Positions 51,220 to 60,444 of a stretch of 64,000 bases of DNA are shown here, one piece after another. The DNA comes from Paraplanobispora siamensis (lineage in GTDB: Bacteria > Actinomycetota > Actinomycetes > Streptosporangiales > Streptosporangiaceae). A program made the position numbers and the translations under genes. The notes under the pieces were generated by a model, which did not search any database, was not told the origin of the DNA, and was given only the letters and a program-made list of their open reading frames with translations. The DNA lies in assembly GCF_016863175.1 (NCBI RefSeq), contig NZ_BOOJ01000022.1, positions 205,005-269,004 of the forward strand, written 5' to 3'. Numbering within the stretch: the first letter of the stretch is position 1; each line of letters opens with the position of its first letter.

Positions 51220-51843
51220 ATGACCAGATCGACGCGTGAGCGGATCATCGACGAGGCCCTGCGCCTGTTCGCCGAGCGGGGCTACTCGGCGACCTCGGTG
51301 GCCGAGATCGAGGCCGCCTCCGGCCTGTCCCCCGGCGCGGGGGGCCTCTACCGGCACTTCAAGTCCAAGTACGAGGTGCTGGCCGCGGCGATGAACGAGC
51401 ACGCCACCCGCACCCGGGCGCAGATCGCCGACACCCTGGCCGAGATGGACGCCGCCGACGCCTCGCTCGACGTCGAGGCCAGGCTGGCGCACCTGTGCAG
51501 GGCCGGGCTGGCCAAGGTCCGCGAGGAGAGCGAGCTGACGCGCGTCTTCTTCCGCGACCTGAGCCAGTTCCCCGAGCTGGTGGCGACCGTGCGCGAGGGG
51601 CTGCTGCAGCCCATGTTCGACGCCATCATCACGTGGTTCCGCGCCCAGCCCGAGTACGCCGGCACCGACGCCGACTGGCCCGCGATCGCCGCCGTGCTCG
51701 GCGGCGCGGTGGTCCACTACCGCCTGTTCCAGGAGACGGTGGGCGAGCCCCCGGGCCGCGCCGACCGCGACCGCTTCGTGGCGGCGTGGGTACGGCTCGC
51801 GCTCGGCCTGCTGCCCCATCCCGCGGTGCAGGCGGTTGGCTGA
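51220..51843 (+). CDS. TetR-family transcriptional regulator
   Basis: A 207-residue regulator with a full N-terminal helix-turn-helix (RIIDEALRLFAERGYSATSV, AEIEAASGLSPGAGGLYRHF) and a helical ligand domain. Promoter -10 TAGGGT at 51190-51195; a GGAGGTG site (51202-51208) precedes ATG 51220. Neighbours are the divergent phosphatase and a convergent membrane protein gene, so no target is obvious. The phrase SPGAGGLYRHF is frequent in actinobacterial TetR regulators of lipid or drug genes. Confidence 0.92.
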   Translation: MTRSTRERIIDEALRLFAERGYSATSVAEIEAASGLSPGAGGLYRHFKSKYEVLAAAMNEHATRTRAQIADTLAEMDAADASLDVEARLAHLCRAGLAKVREESELTRVFFRDLSQFPELVATVREGLLQPMFDAIITWFRAQPEYAGTDADWPAIAAVLGGAVVHYRLFQETVGEPPGRADRDRFVAAWVRLALGLLPHPAVQAVG

Positions 51844-51882
51844 GCCGGCGCGCCGGACCGGCGGCCTTCCGGATCCGGCGGT

Positions 51883-53259
51883 CTAGCGGACCCCGCCGCT
51901 GAACAGGGCGGGCGGCCTGATCAGGCGGCGGAGCAGCCAGAAGACCCCCGCCGCCGTGCCGAACACGAACACGGGCCCGCTCACCGCGAAGAAGTCGTCC
52001 ACCATCTTCCCGAAGTCACCACCGGTGCGGATGAGCGCCGCCACCACTCCGCCGATGGAGTAGGCGAGCACCGGGGCGGCGGCGCCGAGCACCTTGTCCC
52101 CGACCTCCCAGCCGGAACAGGACAGCACGATCATCGCCCCGGCCGCCCAGACGATGAACGGGACCTGGAAGATCACGACCGGCTCGAACGAGAGGCCCAG
52201 GAGCAGGTCTGCCAGGACGAGCAGCCCGGCCAGGAGGAGCATCGTCATCCCGGCCAGCTCGCGCGGGTGCGCGGACAGGCCGGAGGCGTCCCATCCGCCT
52301 CTGACGCCCCCGAACCGCTGCGGCCCCCACTGGTTCTCCCCGCCCGCCGGGGCACGGCCGGGCTGCGGCTTCCACCCTCCAGGCAGATCCTGCTCCCCGA
52401 GGGTCGCGGCGACGCCGCCGGGGACGCGCGCCCCGCGGCGGCGGCGCCGGCCGGAGCGGGTGCCGGAACGCTCGCCGGCCAGCGTCTTCCTGGCCTCCTC
52501 CGTCGACCGGGCCACTCCCGGAGGGACGGGGCGCGAGGACCCGGACCCGCCCGGCAGAGCGCGCGGGGACCGCGGCGCGCCCGGCAGGACGGGAGGTGCG
52601 GACGGCCCCGCGCCCGAGGAGGCGGAACCCGGCGGCCGCGCCGTACCAGAGGAGGCGGAACCCGGCGGCCGCGCCGTACCAGAGGAGGCCGAACCGGCGC
52701 CCGCGGGCGGGACCCGCACCGGGGGCAGCTCCCGGGTGACGGCCTCGGCGGCGGCGTCCGGGTCCGTGAACCCGTCTGATCCCTGGGAGGCTGCGGTGTC
52801 CGCGACGGGACGGACCACCGGCTCGGCGTGGCCCGGCGCTGACGTGACGGGACCGGTGATCGATCCGGAGGCGGACGCGACGGGGCCGGAGGCGGACGTC
52901 GCGGATCCGGGCGCGGAGGGGACCGAGCCGGTGACGGGGCGGACCACGGGTTCGGCGGGAACGACCGGGGAGCTGGCGGCGGAGCGGCCCGTCGCCGGCG
53001 CCGTGCCCGACCGGGCGGCCTCCCCCTCCAGGCGCCGGACCTCGCGCTCCACCAGCACCACCGGGTCACCGAACACCGCGAGCACCTTCGCCGTGACGGC
53101 GGGGCTCTCCGAGTCGCCGCGCTCGGCGTTGATCCGCGCGCGCAACCGGTTGACGAAGTCGATCCGCTGGTCCGGGCGCAGAACGCCGTGGGCGGCGTCG
53201 GCCGCCCTGCTGACGTACTCCAGGACGAGCTGGTCGGCACGCTCGATCACTTTCGTCAT
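51883..53259 (-). CDS. HAAS-like domain membrane protein with disordered middle
   Basis: A 458-residue protein in three parts. The N-terminal 75 residues (YVSRAADAAHGVLRPDQRID, AVFGDPVVLVEREVR) form a helical HAAS/permease-associated type domain often found next to membrane spans. A middle of about 200 residues is a Ser/Ala/Pro/Gly-rich disordered region with repeats (GSASSGTARPP). The C terminus has four to five spans. The last exon-like part resembles DUF1700-type proteins. ATG 53259 sits directly behind gagggagg. Divergent from the helicase-domain gene at 53374. Confidence 0.85.
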   Translation of the reverse strand: MTKVIERADQLVLEYVSRAADAAHGVLRPDQRIDFVNRLRARINAERGDSESPAVTAKVLAVFGDPVVLVEREVRRLEGEAARSGTAPATGRSAASSPVVPAEPVVRPVTGSVPSAPGSATSASGPVASASGSITGPVTSAPGHAEPVVRPVADTAASQGSDGFTDPDAAAEAVTRELPPVRVPPAGAGSASSGTARPPGSASSGTARPPGSASSGAGPSAPPVLPGAPRSPRALPGGSGSSRPVPPGVARSTEEARKTLAGERSGTRSGRRRRRGARVPGGVAATLGEQDLPGGWKPQPGRAPAGGENQWGPQRFGGVRGGWDASGLSAHPRELAGMTMLLLAGLLVLADLLLGLSFEPVVIFQVPFIVWAAGAMIVLSCSGWEVGDKVLGAAAPVLAYSIGGVVAALIRTGGDFGKMVDDFFAVSGPVFVFGTAAGVFWLLRRLIRPPALFSGGVR

Positions 53260-53373
53260 CCTCCCTCAGCGGCGACCTCCTCGCGACCCCTTCCCCCATT
53301 CAGCACCCGCCACGTACCCGGCGACATTCGCCCCGACGGCACAATGTCGGCAGTGCGGCTTACCATTGACGGA

Positions 53374-55794
53374 ATGAGCACGGAGTTCTCAGAGTGGCTG
53401 CGCGGCCGCAGTGACGAGCAGTTACGGGAGCTCGTCGTCCTGCGGCCCGAGCTCATCACTCCGGTCCCCGCCCACGTCGAAGGACTGGCCGGGCGCGCCA
53501 GCAGCCCGTCGGCGATCGGCCGGGTGCTCGACCGGCTCGACCGCTTCACCTTCGCGGTCCTGGAGACCCTCACCGTCCTGCCCTCGCCGATCGCCTACCG
53601 GTCGCTGCGCTCCCAGGTCTCCAAGTCGCTGCAGGGACCGGCCGACCCGGTGTTCGAGGCCCGCTTCAGGCAGACGGTCGACCGGCTGCGGACCCTCGCC
53701 CTGGTCTACGGGCCCGACCGGGCCCTGGTCCCGGCCCCCGGGGTGCGGGAGGTGCTCGACTCCCCGGCCGGTCTGGGACCGCCCGCGGTCGAGGTCTTCC
53801 GCCACTACCACGCGGAACGGCTGGCCGAGCTGGTCGAGGATCTGGGCGGCTCCCACTCCGGCTCCGATTCCGGCTCCGGCGGCGGCAAGGAGGAGCTCGC
53901 CGGGCTGCTGTCCGACCGGCAGATCCTGGCCCGGCTGGTCGAGGAGGTCTCGCCGCAGGCGCGCTCCGCGCTCGACGAGCTGGCCTGGGGACCGGCCGGC
54001 GGCCGGGTGCCCAACGCGCGCCGGGAGGTGCGCGTGGCCAACGCCCGCTCGCCGATCGAGCAGCTCCTGGCCCGCGCCCTGCTGGCGGCGACCGGCGAGG
54101 AGTCCGTCGTCCTGCCCCGCGAGGTCGGGCTGTTCCTGCGCGACGGCCGGATCCACCGCGACCTGACGCCGCTGCCCCCGCCGCTCGACGGCACCGCGCG
54201 TGACCGCGCCCTGGTCGACCGCACCGCCGCCGGGCAGGCCTTCACCTTCACCCGCGCGGTCGAGGAGCTGTGCGAGCGCTGGAGCGCCGACCCTCCCGGC
54301 GTGCTCCGCGGCGGCGGCCTGGCCGTACGCGACCTGAAGCGCGCCGCGGCCCTGCTCGACCTGCCCGAGTGGGCGGCCGGCCTGATCGTCGAGGTCGCGC
54401 ACGCGGCGGGGCTGGTGGCCGCCAGCGGCGCGGTCGACGGCGACTGGATGCCCACCCCGGTCTACGACGCCTGGAAGGTGCGCAGCACCGAGGACCGCTG
54501 GGTGACGCTGGCCTCGACCTGGCTCACCATGGACCGCGTGCCGGGCATGATCGGCGAGCGGGACGAGCGCGACCGGCTGCGCAGCGCCCTCCACCCCGAC
54601 CTGCGGCGCCCGGCCGCGCCCGAGGTCCGCGCCGCCACGCTGGCCATGCTGGCGACCGCGGGCGAGGCGGCCTCCCCGCTGGCCCCGACCCCGGAGGCGG
54701 TCCGCGAACGCCTGGCCTGGGAGCAGCCGCGCCGCCGGGTCGCCCAGCGCGACCGGCTGGTGGACTTCACGCTGCGGGAGGCCGAGCAGATCGGGGTCAC
54801 CGGGCTGGGCGCCCTGTCCGGGCACGGGCGGGCGCTCCTGCCCGCCGACCCCGGCCAGGACGGCGCGAGCCGTACGGCGCCGGCGGCCGAGCTGCTGGCC
54901 CCCCTGCTGCCCGAGCCGCTGGACCACGTGCTCCTGCAGGCCGACCTGACCGCCGTGGCCCCGGGCCCGCTCACCGGCGAGCTGAGCCGCTGGCTGGCGC
55001 TGGCCGCCGACGTGGAGTCCACCGGCGGCGCGACGGTCTACCGGTTCTGCGAGGGGTCGATCCGGCGGGCGCTGGACGCCGGGCAGGGCGCCGACGAGAT
55101 GCTGGCCATGCTGACGCGGCACTCGGCCACCCCGGTCCCGCAGCCGCTCAGTTACCTGGTCACCGACGTGGCCCGCCGCCACGGCCGGATGCGGGTCGGC
55201 TCGGCCAGCGCCTACGTCCGGTGCGACGACCCCTCGGTGCTCGACGAGGTGATGGCCGACCGGCGGGCGACCCCGCTGCGGCTGCGCCGCCTGGCCCCCA
55301 CCGTGATCGCGTCCAAGACCTCGCGGGCGACCCTCGTCGACTCGCTGCGCGCGATGGGCTACGCGCCGGTGGCCGAGTCCCTGGACGGCGACGTGATCGT
55401 CACCCAGCTCGACGTGCGCCGGACCGAGGGGCCGCCCCAGCTGCGCGTCCCGGCCGCCTTCAACGGCCTGGACGCCGAGGTGGTCGCCGCGGCCGTGCGC
55501 GCCGTACGGGCCGGAGACGCCGCCCACCGGTCCCGCCGCAAGCCGGTCGACGCGCCCGACGGCCAGGTGCCCCGTTCTCCGGCGACCGCCACGATCGGCG
55601 CCCTGCGCGAGGCCATCCGGCAGGGCACCCAGGTCTGGATCGGCTATCTCGACTCCCAGGGCAACGCCACCAGCCGCATCCTCGAACCCGCCCGCATGGA
55701 GGGCGGCTATCTGACGGCCTACGACGAGACGCGCGCCGCGGTGCACCGTTTCGCCCTGCACCGCATCACCGGAGTGGCCGAGGTCCAGGCGTAG
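53374..55794 (+). CDS. Helicase-associated (XPB/Ssl2-like C_3) domain protein
   Basis: An 806-residue protein without Walker motifs. Residues about 530-620 (LQADLTAVAPGPL, VYRFCEGSIRRALDAGQGAD, PVPQPLSYLVTDVARRHGRM) form a helicase C_3/XPB-type domain that also occurs at the N terminus of the XPB helicase encoded at 58170; the C terminus has a WYL-like part (WIGYLDSQGNATSRILEPAR). The start at ATG 53374 is chosen because TACCAT lies exactly 7 bases upstream, a leaderless arrangement; an ATG at 53344 is open in frame. Possible partner of XPB in DNA repair, by domain sharing and proximity. Confidence 0.9.
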   Translation: MSTEFSEWLRGRSDEQLRELVVLRPELITPVPAHVEGLAGRASSPSAIGRVLDRLDRFTFAVLETLTVLPSPIAYRSLRSQVSKSLQGPADPVFEARFRQTVDRLRTLALVYGPDRALVPAPGVREVLDSPAGLGPPAVEVFRHYHAERLAELVEDLGGSHSGSDSGSGGGKEELAGLLSDRQILARLVEEVSPQARSALDELAWGPAGGRVPNARREVRVANARSPIEQLLARALLAATGEESVVLPREVGLFLRDGRIHRDLTPLPPPLDGTARDRALVDRTAAGQAFTFTRAVEELCERWSADPPGVLRGGGLAVRDLKRAAALLDLPEWAAGLIVEVAHAAGLVAASGAVDGDWMPTPVYDAWKVRSTEDRWVTLASTWLTMDRVPGMIGERDERDRLRSALHPDLRRPAAPEVRAATLAMLATAGEAASPLAPTPEAVRERLAWEQPRRRVAQRDRLVDFTLREAEQIGVTGLGALSGHGRALLPADPGQDGASRTAPAAELLAPLLPEPLDHVLLQADLTAVAPGPLTGELSRWLALAADVESTGGATVYRFCEGSIRRALDAGQGADEMLAMLTRHSATPVPQPLSYLVTDVARRHGRMRVGSASAYVRCDDPSVLDEVMADRRATPLRLRRLAPTVIASKTSRATLVDSLRAMGYAPVAESLDGDVIVTQLDVRRTEGPPQLRVPAAFNGLDAEVVAAAVRAVRAGDAAHRSRRKPVDAPDGQVPRSPATATIGALREAIRQGTQVWIGYLDSQGNATSRILEPARMEGGYLTAYDETRAAVHRFALHRITGVAEVQA

Positions 55795-55864
55795 CCGCCC
55801 GGCCTACGGCGGGCCGAGAGCGTGCGGGCTTGACGGCGCAGCCGCGCCGGACCACGTTTGCCTC

Positions 55865-57448
55865 ATGAGCGCTGAGCACACGCTGGGCCGGTTGGCGGAG
55901 GAGTCGTGGACCCGGTTCGGCGATTTCGACTCTCTTTACTACGAGGGGACCTGGCACCGGGCGCGGACGCTCGCCGAGCGGGCACGGCGGTGCTCCGGCG
56001 GCTTCGGGGCGTTCGGGATCCGGCCCGGTGACCGGGTGGTGGTCATGATGGTCACCAGCCCCGAGGTGCCGCTCGTCTACCAGGCGCTCTGGGCGGCCGG
56101 GGCCGTGGTCACGCCGGTGGTGTTCCTGGTGGGGGCCGAGGAGCTGCGGCACATCCTCGCCGACAGCGCGCCCTCGGCGCTGGTGACCTCCCCCGAGCTG
56201 CTGGAGACGGTGCGGGCCGCCGCCGGGGACGTCCCGGTGATCGTCGTGGGCGACGCCCCCGAGGGCACGACGCCCTTCTCCCAGATCGAGGCGGCCGACG
56301 AGCGGGGCGCGGTGGCGCGCGAGGCGGACGACCTCGCCGCGCTGATGTACACCGGCGGCACGACCGGCAGGGCCAGGGGCGTCATGCTCACCCACGGCGG
56401 GCTCTGGCACGTGGCCAGGGCCGCGCAGGAGACCTTCCACCTGCCCGGGGTCAACCGGTCGATCGTGCCGGTGCCGCTCTCGCACGCCTACGGCCTGATC
56501 CTCACGATCGCGGGCATGCACGCCACCGAGCCGCAGCAGTGGGTGCTGATGCGCTGGTTCGACGCCAAGGCCTTCCTGGACCTGGTCGCCGGGCAGCGGG
56601 TGCAGTACGGCGCGGTCGTGCCCTCGATGCTCCAGCTGCTGCTGGCCGAGCCGCTGGAGGAGTTCTCCCTGCCCGAGCTGCGCTATCTGACCTGCGGGGC
56701 GGCACCGCTGGCCCGCGAGGTGGTCGAGGAGTTCGAACGGCGGGTGCCCGGCGTGCAGATCCTGGAGGGGTACGGCCTGACCGAGACCAGCGCGATCACC
56801 ACCTTCAACCCGCCCGGCCGGCGCAAGCTCGGCAGCGTCGGCCTGCCGCTGCCCGGCTACACGGTCGTCATCCGCGACAACGACGGCGAGGAGCTGGAGG
56901 TCGGCGACGTCGGGGAGATCTGCGTGCGCGGCGAGGCGCTGATGAGCGGATACTGGCCGGACGACGCCGCCGGAGCCGCGGACGCGGCGCCCGGCCCCTC
57001 CGGGGAGGCGAACGCCCGGTCGTCGTCCTCGACGGCGCTGGTGGGCGGCGAGCTGCGCACCGGCGACATCGGCTGCCTGGACGACGACGGTTACCTGCAC
57101 GTCGTGGACAGGAAGAAGGACCTGATCATCCGCGGCGGGTTCAACATCTTCCCGCGTGACGTCGAGGACGCCCTGAACAAGCACCCCGACGTGGTCATGT
57201 CCGGCGTGGTCGGCCGCCCCGACCCGGTCCACGGCGAGGAGGTGGTGGCCTTCGTCCAGCTCCGCCCAGGCGCCGAGGTCACGGCGGAGGAGCTCATCGA
57301 CTGGGCCAGACTCCGGGTCGGGCGGGTGCGCTATCCGCGTGAGATCCGCTTCACCGACTCGATCCCGGTCACCAGCATCCTCAAACTTGACCGCAAGGCC
57401 CTGCGTGCCCGTCTTGACGTCCCCGATACCGACCCCTCCGACACGTGA
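55865..57448 (+). CDS. Acyl-CoA synthetase (AMP-forming)
   Basis: A 527-residue adenylating enzyme that activates a carboxylic acid with ATP and CoA. Motif A3 is YTGGTTGRARGVMLTH (from Tyr162); the usual lysine of the PKG triplet is replaced by Arg. EGYGLTETSA (A5), ELRTGDIGCLDDDGYL (A7) and RKKDLIIRGGFNIFPRDVED (A8) are present, and the catalytic C-terminal lysine is in ILKLDRK. An insertion of about 25 Ala/Ser-rich residues precedes A7. Promoter TTGACG, 17 bases, CACGTT ends 6 bases before the ATG, indicating a leaderless mRNA. Acid substrate unknown. Confidence 0.92.
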   Translation: MSAEHTLGRLAEESWTRFGDFDSLYYEGTWHRARTLAERARRCSGGFGAFGIRPGDRVVVMMVTSPEVPLVYQALWAAGAVVTPVVFLVGAEELRHILADSAPSALVTSPELLETVRAAAGDVPVIVVGDAPEGTTPFSQIEAADERGAVAREADDLAALMYTGGTTGRARGVMLTHGGLWHVARAAQETFHLPGVNRSIVPVPLSHAYGLILTIAGMHATEPQQWVLMRWFDAKAFLDLVAGQRVQYGAVVPSMLQLLLAEPLEEFSLPELRYLTCGAAPLAREVVEEFERRVPGVQILEGYGLTETSAITTFNPPGRRKLGSVGLPLPGYTVVIRDNDGEELEVGDVGEICVRGEALMSGYWPDDAAGAADAAPGPSGEANARSSSSTALVGGELRTGDIGCLDDDGYLHVVDRKKDLIIRGGFNIFPRDVEDALNKHPDVVMSGVVGRPDPVHGEEVVAFVQLRPGAEVTAEELIDWARLRVGRVRYPREIRFTDSIPVTSILKLDRKALRARLDVPDTDPSDT

Positions 57449-57496
57449 TATCTGTTGAGACCGAGACGGTTCAGCAGAGGCGAGACGAGTTTTCCA

Positions 57497-58099
57497 GTGA
57501 GCAGTGGCAACCCCGAAGGCCCCAGCACGAACCCGGACGACTGGAAGAGCCCTTACACCACAGGCCCGGGTCAGTCGCCGGGCTACGACCGGCCCTTCGG
57601 CCAGGAGCCGACGCAGCAGAGCTACAACCAGGGCGGGTACGGCAAGCAGGACTACGGCCAGGGCGGCTACGGACAGGACTACGGGCAGAGCGGATACGGC
57701 GGACAGAGCGGATACGGCGGACAGAGCGGGTACGGCGGGCAGGGTTACGGCCAGGCCGGGTACGGGCAGGGCGGTTACGGACAGGACTACGGCCAGGCCG
57801 GGTACGGCGGGTCCTACGGCTACGGGTCCGCGCCGCACCCCAACGTCGACGGGGTCAGGACCCACGCGATCGTGGCCCTGGTCATCAGCATCGTCCTGGC
57901 GCTGAGCTGCTACGTCAGCCTCGGCGGCATCGCCGGAGCCATCCTGTCCGGGATCGCGCTCAGCAGGGTCGAGCAGGAGACCGCGCGGGCGAGGAACCTG
58001 CTCAAGTGGACCTGGATCAGCGTCGGCATCAACGTCGGCCTGCTCATCCTGGGCGTCATCGCCTTCATCGTGGCGGGTGTCAACGGCGCCTTCGATTGA
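57497..58099 (+). CDS. GYG-repeat DUF4190-like membrane protein
   Basis: A 200-residue protein. The first 110 residues are a low-complexity, presumably disordered region with many GYGQ, GYGG and DYGQ repeats; then comes a DUF4190-like membrane domain with two spans ([20 protein letters not shown] and [20 protein letters not shown]). GTG 57497 is used ([10 protein letters not shown]). The tyrosine-glycine repeats resemble phase-separating sequences, although in actinobacteria such tails commonly precede DUF4190 membrane domains. Lies between the acyl-CoA ligase and XPB genes on the same strand. Confidence 0.88.
   Translation: MSSGNPEGPSTNPDDWKSPYTTGPGQSPGYDRPFGQEPTQQSYNQGGYGKQDYGQGGYGQDYGQSGYGGQSGYGGQSGYGGQGYGQAGYGQGGYGQDYGQAGYGGSYGYGSAPHPNVDGVRTHAIVALVISIVLALSCYVSLGGIAGAILSGIALSRVEQETARARNLLKWTWISVGINVGLLILGVIAFIVAGVNGAFD
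57692..57745. repeat. 18-base repeats encoding SGYGGQ
   Basis: Three near-identical 18-base units of the form GGATACGGCGGACAGAGC lie in tandem and encode SGYGGQ repeats. Further, looser 15-18 base units continue on both sides within the same reading frame. Confidence 0.75.
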
Positions 58100-58169
58100 G
58101 CCGATCCGGGACTGCGCGCGCGGTCTGTCTTGTTGCACATGCGGTAGCCGTACATGAGGGAGAGTTTCT

Positions 58170-59816
58170 GTGGCTGACGGCCCGTTGATCGTGCAGTCCG
58201 ACAAGACCCTGCTGCTCGAGGTCGACCATGACAAGGCCGACGAGTGCCGCAAGGCGATCGCGCCGTTCGCGGAACTGGAGCGCGCACCCGAGCACGTCCA
58301 CACCTACCGGATCACCCCCCTGGCGCTGTGGAACGCGCGGGCCGCGGGACACGACGCCGAGCAGGTGATCGACGCCCTGATCGGCTACAGCCGCTACCCG
58401 GTCCCGCACGCGCTGCTGGTGGACATCGCCGAGACCATGGCGCGCTACGGCAGACTCCGCCTGGAGAAGCACCCCATCCACGGGCTGGTGCTGACCAGCA
58501 CCGACCGGGCCGTGCTGGAGGAGGTGCTGCGCTCGAAGAAGATCCAGCCGCTGCTGGGCGAGCGGCTGGACGGCGACGCGGTGGCGGTCCACCCGAGCGA
58601 GCGCGGCAACATCAAGCAGCTGCTGCTGAAGCTGGGCTGGCCCGCCGAGGACCTGGCCGGCTACGTCGACGGCGAGCACCACCCGATCGCGCTGGCCGAG
58701 GACGGCTGGGAGCTGCGCACCTACCAGCGCGAGGCGGCCGAGGCCTTCTGGCACGGCGGCTCGGGCGTGGTCGTGCTGCCGTGCGGCGCGGGCAAGACGA
58801 TCGTGGGCGCGGCGGCGATGGCGCAGGCCAAGGCCACCACGCTGATCCTGGTGACGAACACGGTCTCGGCCCACCAGTGGAAGCAGGAGCTGATCAGGCG
58901 CACGTCCCTGACCGAGGACGAGATCGGCGAGTACACCGGGACCAAGAAGGAGATCCGGCCGGTCACCATCGCCACCTACCAGGTGATGACGACCCGCAGG
59001 CAGGGCGTCTACCGGCACCTGGAGCTGTTCGACGCGCGCGACTGGGGCCTGATCATCTACGACGAGGTGCACCTGCTGCCCGCGCCGATCTTCCGGATGA
59101 CCGCCGATCTGCAGGCCAGGCGGCGGGTCGGGCTGACCGCGACGCTGGTGCGCGAGGACGGCCGGGAGGGCGACGTGTTCTCCCTGATCGGGCCCAAGCG
59201 CTACGACGCGCCGTGGAAGGAGATGGAGAACCAGGGCTGGATCGCCCCGGCCGACTGCGTCGAGGTGCGGGTGACCCTCACCGACGACGAGCGCCTCGCC
59301 TACGCGATGGCCGACTCCGAGGAGCGCTACAGGTTCTGCGCGACCACGCCGTCCAAGACCCGCGTCACCGAGGCGCTGGTCAGGCGGCACCCGGACGAGC
59401 AGGTGCTGATCATCGGCCAGTACATCGACCAGCTCGACGAGCTGGGCGAGCACCTGGGCGCACCGGTGATCAAGGGCGAGACCAAGGTCAAGGAGCGCGA
59501 GCGGCTGTTCCAGGCCTTCCGCGACAAGGAGATCAAGGTCCTGGTCGTGTCGAAGGTGGCCAACTTCTCCATCGACCTGCCCGAGGCGTCGGTGGCCGTG
59601 CAGGTGTCGGGCACCTTCGGCTCCCGCCAGGAGGAGGCCCAGCGGCTCGGCCGGGTGCTACGGCCCAAGTCGGGCGGGGGCGGGGCCCGGTTCTACTCCG
59701 TGGTGAGCAGGGACACCGTGGACCAGGAGTTCGCCGCGCACCGGCAGCGCTTCCTGGCCGAGCAGGGGTACGCCTACCAGATCATCGACGCGGACGACGT
59801 GCTCGCCGGCGACTAG
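58170..59816 (+). CDS. XPB-family DNA repair helicase
   Basis: A 548-residue superfamily 2 helicase homologous to eukaryotic XPB. Residues about 15-100 are a helicase C_3-type N-terminal domain; Walker A is PCGAGKT at 204-210, DEVH at 298-301, the XPB RED motif is in LVREDGREGD, and motif VI is QRLGRVLRPKSG. It probably opens DNA at damage sites; partner nucleases such as Bax1 are not seen here. Start is GTG 58170 (MADGPLIVQ). Followed by 186 bases of AT-richer sequence without a gene I can support. Confidence 0.95.
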   Translation: MADGPLIVQSDKTLLLEVDHDKADECRKAIAPFAELERAPEHVHTYRITPLALWNARAAGHDAEQVIDALIGYSRYPVPHALLVDIAETMARYGRLRLEKHPIHGLVLTSTDRAVLEEVLRSKKIQPLLGERLDGDAVAVHPSERGNIKQLLLKLGWPAEDLAGYVDGEHHPIALAEDGWELRTYQREAAEAFWHGGSGVVVLPCGAGKTIVGAAAMAQAKATTLILVTNTVSAHQWKQELIRRTSLTEDEIGEYTGTKKEIRPVTIATYQVMTTRRQGVYRHLELFDARDWGLIIYDEVHLLPAPIFRMTADLQARRRVGLTATLVREDGREGDVFSLIGPKRYDAPWKEMENQGWIAPADCVEVRVTLTDDERLAYAMADSEERYRFCATTPSKTRVTEALVRRHPDEQVLIIGQYIDQLDELGEHLGAPVIKGETKVKERERLFQAFRDKEIKVLVVSKVANFSIDLPEASVAVQVSGTFGSRQEEAQRLGRVLRPKSGGGGARFYSVVSRDTVDQEFAAHRQRFLAEQGYAYQIIDADDVLAGD

Positions 59817-60002
59817 GGCCGCGAGACGAACACGTCGTCCCCGGGGTCAGATCCACGAGATACCGCGGGTCTTCGACAAAGAAACCACCCCCTCGCTGGG
59901 TCGTGACGACCAGTGGCGGCATACCCTATGATCTGCGCAATTCACCGTATTTGCCCGTCTTTTTCGCACTTCCGCAAAGAATGACCGACAGTCACGGAAT
60001 GC

Positions 60003-60329
60003 TTACCTTACGATCATTCCGCCGATGAACAATGTGCCCACGGCGATGGCCCAGGCGATCACGGCGGCTCCCGTCAACAGCAGGAAACGCCCCTCGTCGC
60101 GGTGGGCCTTCACGGGCAGCCAGGCGGCCGCCGTACAGCAGGCGGCGACGGCCGCGAACAGGCCCGACACCGTGATGACGCCCCCCATCCGCTCCGCGCA
60201 CGCGGCGTCCGCGCAGAAGGCCTTCGCCCCCCATCCGCCGAAAGCCGACAGGATCCACAGCGCGCCGAGCAGAAGATTGGCCACCGTCGGTATGACGAGG
60301 GAGATGCGCACACCTGTCGGAATACCCAT
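60003..60329 (-). CDS. Three-to-four-span small membrane protein
   Basis: A 108-residue membrane protein with segments SLVIPTVANLLLGALWILSA, a middle ITVSGLFAAVAACCTAAAWL and a last FLLLTGAAVIAWAIAVGTLF. Cysteines at CADAAC lie in the first external loop and may form a disulfide. ATG 60329 has no ribosome site, so the start is uncertain. Divergent from the HelD-family gene. No family recognised. Confidence 0.75.
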   Translation of the reverse strand: MGIPTGVRISLVIPTVANLLLGALWILSAFGGWGAKAFCADAACAERMGGVITVSGLFAAVAACCTAAAWLPVKAHRDEGRFLLLTGAAVIAWAIAVGTLFIGGMIVR

Positions 60330-60444
60330 AGGGAAGGGAACTCACGCGGGCATTAATCCTTTTGAGCCCTCCGGGGGGCATCGGTAAGCTAGTCGATTCG
60401 CTGCCTGATACCACCTCCGTTTATCGAATGGGAGGCGCTTTCGC

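Noticed and set aside
59820..60002. Small plus-strand gene after XPB (VVTTSGGIPYDLRNS frame)
   Set aside because: AT-rich, no ribosome site or leaderless -10, and unusual codon use; more likely a spacer with promoter elements.
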